Source: Branchipolynoe longqiensis (taxonomy: Eukaryota > Annelida > Polychaeta > Phyllodocida > Polynoidae). From it: DNA of 64,000 nt. This document shows positions 60,835 through 64,000 of this stretch, in pieces. How positions within the stretch are numbered: the first letter of the stretch is position 1; the number at the start of each line of letters is the position of its first letter. The translations under genes were made by a program, and so were the position numbers. The notes beneath the pieces were generated by a model that worked only from the letters and a program-made list of their open reading frames with translations, was not told the origin of the DNA and searched no databases. Location of the stretch: NCBI GenBank assembly GCA_030323885.1, contig CM059198.1, forward strand, positions 77,083,097 to 77,147,096, written 5' to 3'.

Positions 60835-61320
60835 CAACAACTAGTTTTATGCTGTTTAGTAATTATATAAAAAAACAATCTGTTACTGTACTTATAAATG
60901 ATAGGCCTCCTACTGATATTGAAATGGTTTATGTCAGTAAATTTCTAAAGGTGCTATACTAGTAACTGATCATAAACTGAATTGGAAAAGCATATCAGTA
61001 TGATTAAATCTAAATTGTCAAAAACTATTGCAATTACGCACAACACAAAATATGTAGGCATAGTAGATAAAAATGCTTGCTTGATATTGCATTATTCAAT
61101 AGTTCTGCCTTATGTATCTTATTGTTGTGAAGTATGGGGAAATGCATACAAAACAAATATGGCATGTATTTATTTGCTACAGAAGAAAGCAGTGAGAATT
61201 GTTTACAATATTGGATATCAAGAGCACACTAATAAATTGTTCTTCGATCATCATTTTTATAATCTAATAGACTTAGTTCAGATAAAATCTAGTATGGTAA
61301 TTTACAACGTAATTATTTAA
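60835..61320 (+). pseudogene. LINE RT thumb/C-terminal fragment (third family)
   Basis: Readable pieces: 'DRPPTDIEMVYVSKFL' (counterpart of the RT 'FLG' box), a frameshift, then 'EKHISMIKSKLSKTIAIT', 'LILHYSIVLPYVSYCCEVWG', 'CIYLLQKKAVRIVYNIGYQE' and 'TNKLFFDHHFYNL', ending TAA at 61320. This is the conserved C-terminal part of a LINE RT; WGNAYKTN and LLQKKAVRI are typical. The upstream YxDD core is in the gap or missing. Closest clade looks like Rex1/CR1 (inference). Confidence 0.85.
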
Positions 61321-61660
61321 AATAAGTTCAGACACCTTAATACACGACAGAGTAACAACCCGAGACTATAAGGTATACAAATATGGATTCCTGTATCACA
61401 TACTGGAGGTAAATACTAACCTAGATTATGTGCTCTTTAACATTTATGCCGATCTCTTTATTTGTATATATTCTTTCTTTTGTTTTGTTTATTCAGTATT
61501 GGAAGCATTGTACATGCTCTAATAACACATCGTCACTGAAGATACAAAATGTATATTATGTTAACCCAGAATGTCCTTTGCAATCACAGCACGTTTCCGT
61601 CCCATGTATCCTAGATTATATTAAATATTTATATGACTAAGGTAGTCTGGCCGAAATACC
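61321..61660 (+). other. Probable rest of the LINE C-terminus and 3' end
   Basis: Short frames such as 'IPVSHTGGKY' and 'MPISLFVYILSFV' suggest a degraded continuation. It ends near 'ggtagtctggccgaaatacc'. Confidence 0.4.
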
Positions 61661-63029
61661 AGTACCCCGGTGCTGAACAAATAACTGTATTCACTGAATA
61701 AAATATCATTTACATTATCTTTTAATTCAAAGCCTTGACAACATATATATCAGGAAAGAAAATAATTGCAAAAAACATATAGCAAATTAATTTATTGCAC
61801 TTGGTCCGGTACATTAAATATAATTGATAAAAAAAACTAGGACTGTTTATTAAATAGAGTGCAGGTTCTTAGCCCAATTATTAAAAGTTACCGGACATAG
61901 TCCACTGAGATGACAAACAAACTCGGAATTTAATATATGAATGACGTCACAGGTGGAATTCCCTTATCACATTACCTAATATGGTTCCCCACAGACAGGG
62001 GAACTCTTGGAATCTCCTTTAGGTTGCGCTCTCACACTGGCCATGGTAGCACTCTCCCTCCACATATTCAATTACACAAACTGAAAGGGTGTGCTTGCAG
62101 AGCATTTGTCGAAGTACAGTTCCAGTCTCTGCAACCTATACCAGGTTGGTATAAAATAAAATAATTAAAAGAGAAATTATGTCCTACTTAATTAGAGCGT
62201 CACCAGAGCTATAATTTAAAATCGGGGCACTTGTACCAGTCAGGAAGCGATAGTGACCACTCGCAGGTGGCGTCAATGTGGCCGCCGGTGGAACTAAGCC
62301 ATGGAGCAGTGGATAGTAGGTATCTTACTACACAGTTATACAGACAGGAGGAACTGATGGTGTCCTTGTTTAGATTCCCAAGACGGCTTACAGAGCAAAG
62401 AGACTATGTATATATATATCTGTATACACACATATAAATACATATGAACATATATATTACAATAAATATATATATAAATATATATAACTATGTACATATA
62501 TAACAAAATAATTATTACAAGTTAATGACGCTCACATTTACTGACAATATTATAGAACAATACAATACTATACAATAATAAAATATATTTAAGAACATGA
62601 ATCTGATACAAATTATAAATATGCTCAACACAATTGTATGGTAGCCACCAATTTACCGCTAATATCTCATGCTCATTTGTTATTGGCAAAAATATAACCA
62701 AGGGATTTCTTTTTATAAATATAATGTTTCCCTTTTATATCTATGATTATTATTTATATATATATATATATCCAATTATGTACACCACCGAATGTATTCT
62801 TTTGGGAGTAAAATGTTATTCTTGGCGGGGAATGTACAGAAAAATGGACATGGAGCAATTACCTCTAACTTCTGGCATCCGATATACAATACTGAGTTAA
62901 TATTTTAAATGGCTGGATTTTGACACAATACTGAGCCGTACCATATGTTAAGCAGAGCAAATTGACTTTAAATTAAATCGTAAATAACATCATTTTAAAT
63001 ATGACTCAACACAACAATTGACAATGTGT
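61661..63029. other. AT-rich DNA, unassigned
   Basis: Includes 'accagtcaggaagcgatagt' to 'ggtggcgtcaatgtggccgc' (62234-62295), which resembles the gcgcc-type motif near repeat J, and TATA-rich microsatellites at 62407-62500 and 62755-62770. No gene signal. Confidence 0.45.
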
Positions 63030-63189
63030 ATATATATGCTGTATAAGCTATTATACGAGTATAATAAGGCCGGAAGCTTCCATCTTCTCCCCCCCCCCCT
63101 AGTCATCTACTGGTGGAGCCTGCTTAACCTACAACCTTCCATCCTACTCTCACTCAGATCCGTTGGGGGCGCCACATGTGTGTGTACGC

Positions 63190-63223
<34 letters not shown>

Positions 63224-63230
63224 TACATAC
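63030..63230. repeat. Repeat J, copy 2, with C-runs
   Basis: Inverted relative to 23915-24070: 'attatacgagtataataagg', 'ggaagcttccatcttct', 'agtcatctactggtg' and 'gggcgccacatgtg'. C-homopolymers at 63091-63100 and 63197-63222. Confidence 0.65.
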
Positions 63231-63644
63231 AGTCACTGTACCGCCGGATTTTTCTTTTTTGCGATGGGTGTATTTATGCTGCCCATAACGGTTAAGTCTA
63301 ATGACTTGTTTTCGCCGCTAGACAGTAATAGTCTTGTGACTCCCCATCTTTTTATCACTTTCAGTTGTTGTGTAGCTAACTACTGCATGCATTCTTTCTC
63401 TGTTTGTAAGCATTCTCCCACATCCCCCAAACCTCTGTGAGTTTGTTTGTTCTACATCGGATAATTGTTTCGTTACCAATAGTTAATTTCTCTGAATGTC
63501 TTCACCTTGCTGTGTTAGTGGTCATTAAGTTTTGATTTAAAGTTTACCTTTTGTATGTAAAACTTTGCTTGAATTATAAGTGTATTTTCTATTTATTTAT
63601 TTTCTTTCTTTTTCTTTTTTAATTCATTTTATTTGTTGTTGTCA
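63231..63644. other. Unassigned
   Basis: T-rich plus strand, no family match. Confidence 0.4.
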
Positions 63645-63848
63645 TTAGTCTAGCAGTGCATTTAGCTCTCTCTTGATTACTTTTTTATATGTTTCTATTG
63701 TCCCTGTACTTCTTTCTTCTACTCCCAGTGTAATCCATTCCCTTGCCTTCATGTACTCGGTACTCCTCTCATATGATCTGTTTTTGGCTCCGTTTCTTAT
63801 CAGTCTGGGGCCATCACTACCTCTTGTTGCCTTTTTTGTTACCTGCAC
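63645..63848 (-). pseudogene. Possible LINE-derived 67-codon ORF
   Basis: The frame includes 'PRLIRNGAKNRSYERSTEYM' and 'ITLGVEERSTGTIETYKKVI', a charged helical pattern ending 'KRELNALLD'. It looks protein-like rather than compositional and may be the C-terminal end of a retroelement protein, but I cannot assign a family. Confidence 0.35.
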
Positions 63849-63879
63849 CCTCCCAGGCTTCCTTGTCCCCCCGGACCAG

Positions 63880-64000
63880 ATGGGATGGCCGAATGAGTTA
63901 GAACGTCTGTCTCCCGTGCTGGTAGATCGTGGGTTCGAACCCTGGTCGAGTCAAACCAATGACATAAAAATTGATACTTGTTGCTTCCTAGCCAGGCACT
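63880..64000 (+). mobile_element. SINE-A 5' part, cut by window end
   Basis: Near-consensus head: A-box 'gatggccgaatgagttagaa', B-box 'gggttcgaaccctgg', then 'gagtcaaaccaatgacataa' and 'cttgttgcttcctagcc'. The body continues beyond 64000. Confidence 0.92.

Overview
The window is nuclear DNA of an invertebrate animal, most likely a mollusc (moderate to low confidence). The evidence for an animal genome is a eukaryotic tRNA-Leu(CAA) gene with an intron, many tRNA-derived SINEs, DIRS- and Ngaro-type tyrosine-recombinase retrotransposons, degenerate APE-type LINEs, TIR-bearing MITEs and long microsatellites. The SINE and MITE sequences resemble ones I associate with molluscs, but I cannot check this here. 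I found no host protein-coding gene. Every convincing protein signature belongs to a transposable element. Family letters (SINE-A to -D, MITE-E, F, G, H, I, K, L, repeat J) are local names.

Layout. 1-8.1 kb: MITE and SINE fragments, a 1.46-kb TIR element (I) carrying a 109-codon ORF and set in trinucleotide repeats, and a LINE C-terminal fragment. 8.2-8.7 kb: tandem units, then the tRNA-Leu gene. 8.8-13.3 kb: simple repeats and minisatellites. 13.3-13.8 kb: a CpG-rich block with two CRE palindromes. 14.2-16.8 kb: a 195-bp repeat, then a 90-bp satellite of 19 units. 17-28 kb: nested MITEs and SINEs, including a 1.24-kb fold-back inside a MITE with 3-bp target duplications.

28.0-33.3 kb (minus strand) is a nearly intact Ngaro-like element with split direct repeats in A1-body-B1-A2-B2 order. 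Gag and RT share one frame, separated by one TAG codon; RT and RNase H are separated by one apparent base deletion; the recombinase frame overlaps the RNase H end and has no early ATG. It sits inside a TIR element (G). At 36.3-36.8 kb a related solo A-B unit sits inside a degenerate LINE (34.6-38.8 kb); removing it restores the LINE frame exactly, which defines both ends and shows no target duplication. A tRNA-derived SINE interrupts the same LINE.

39-56 kb: more SINEs and MITEs, several nested with clear target duplications, and large G/T, C/A and purine/pyrimidine arrays, including a ~250-bp hierarchical repeat at 47.6-49.5 kb. 56.3-60.3 kb (minus): a DIRS-type element with intact overlapping RT/RNase H (709 codons) and recombinase (369 codons) ORFs, a degraded gag, and a palindromic repeat at its 3' end; its 5' end is lost in an assembly gap (60337-60834). 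60.8-64 kb: a second LINE 3' fragment, AT-rich DNA and a SINE cut by the window edge.
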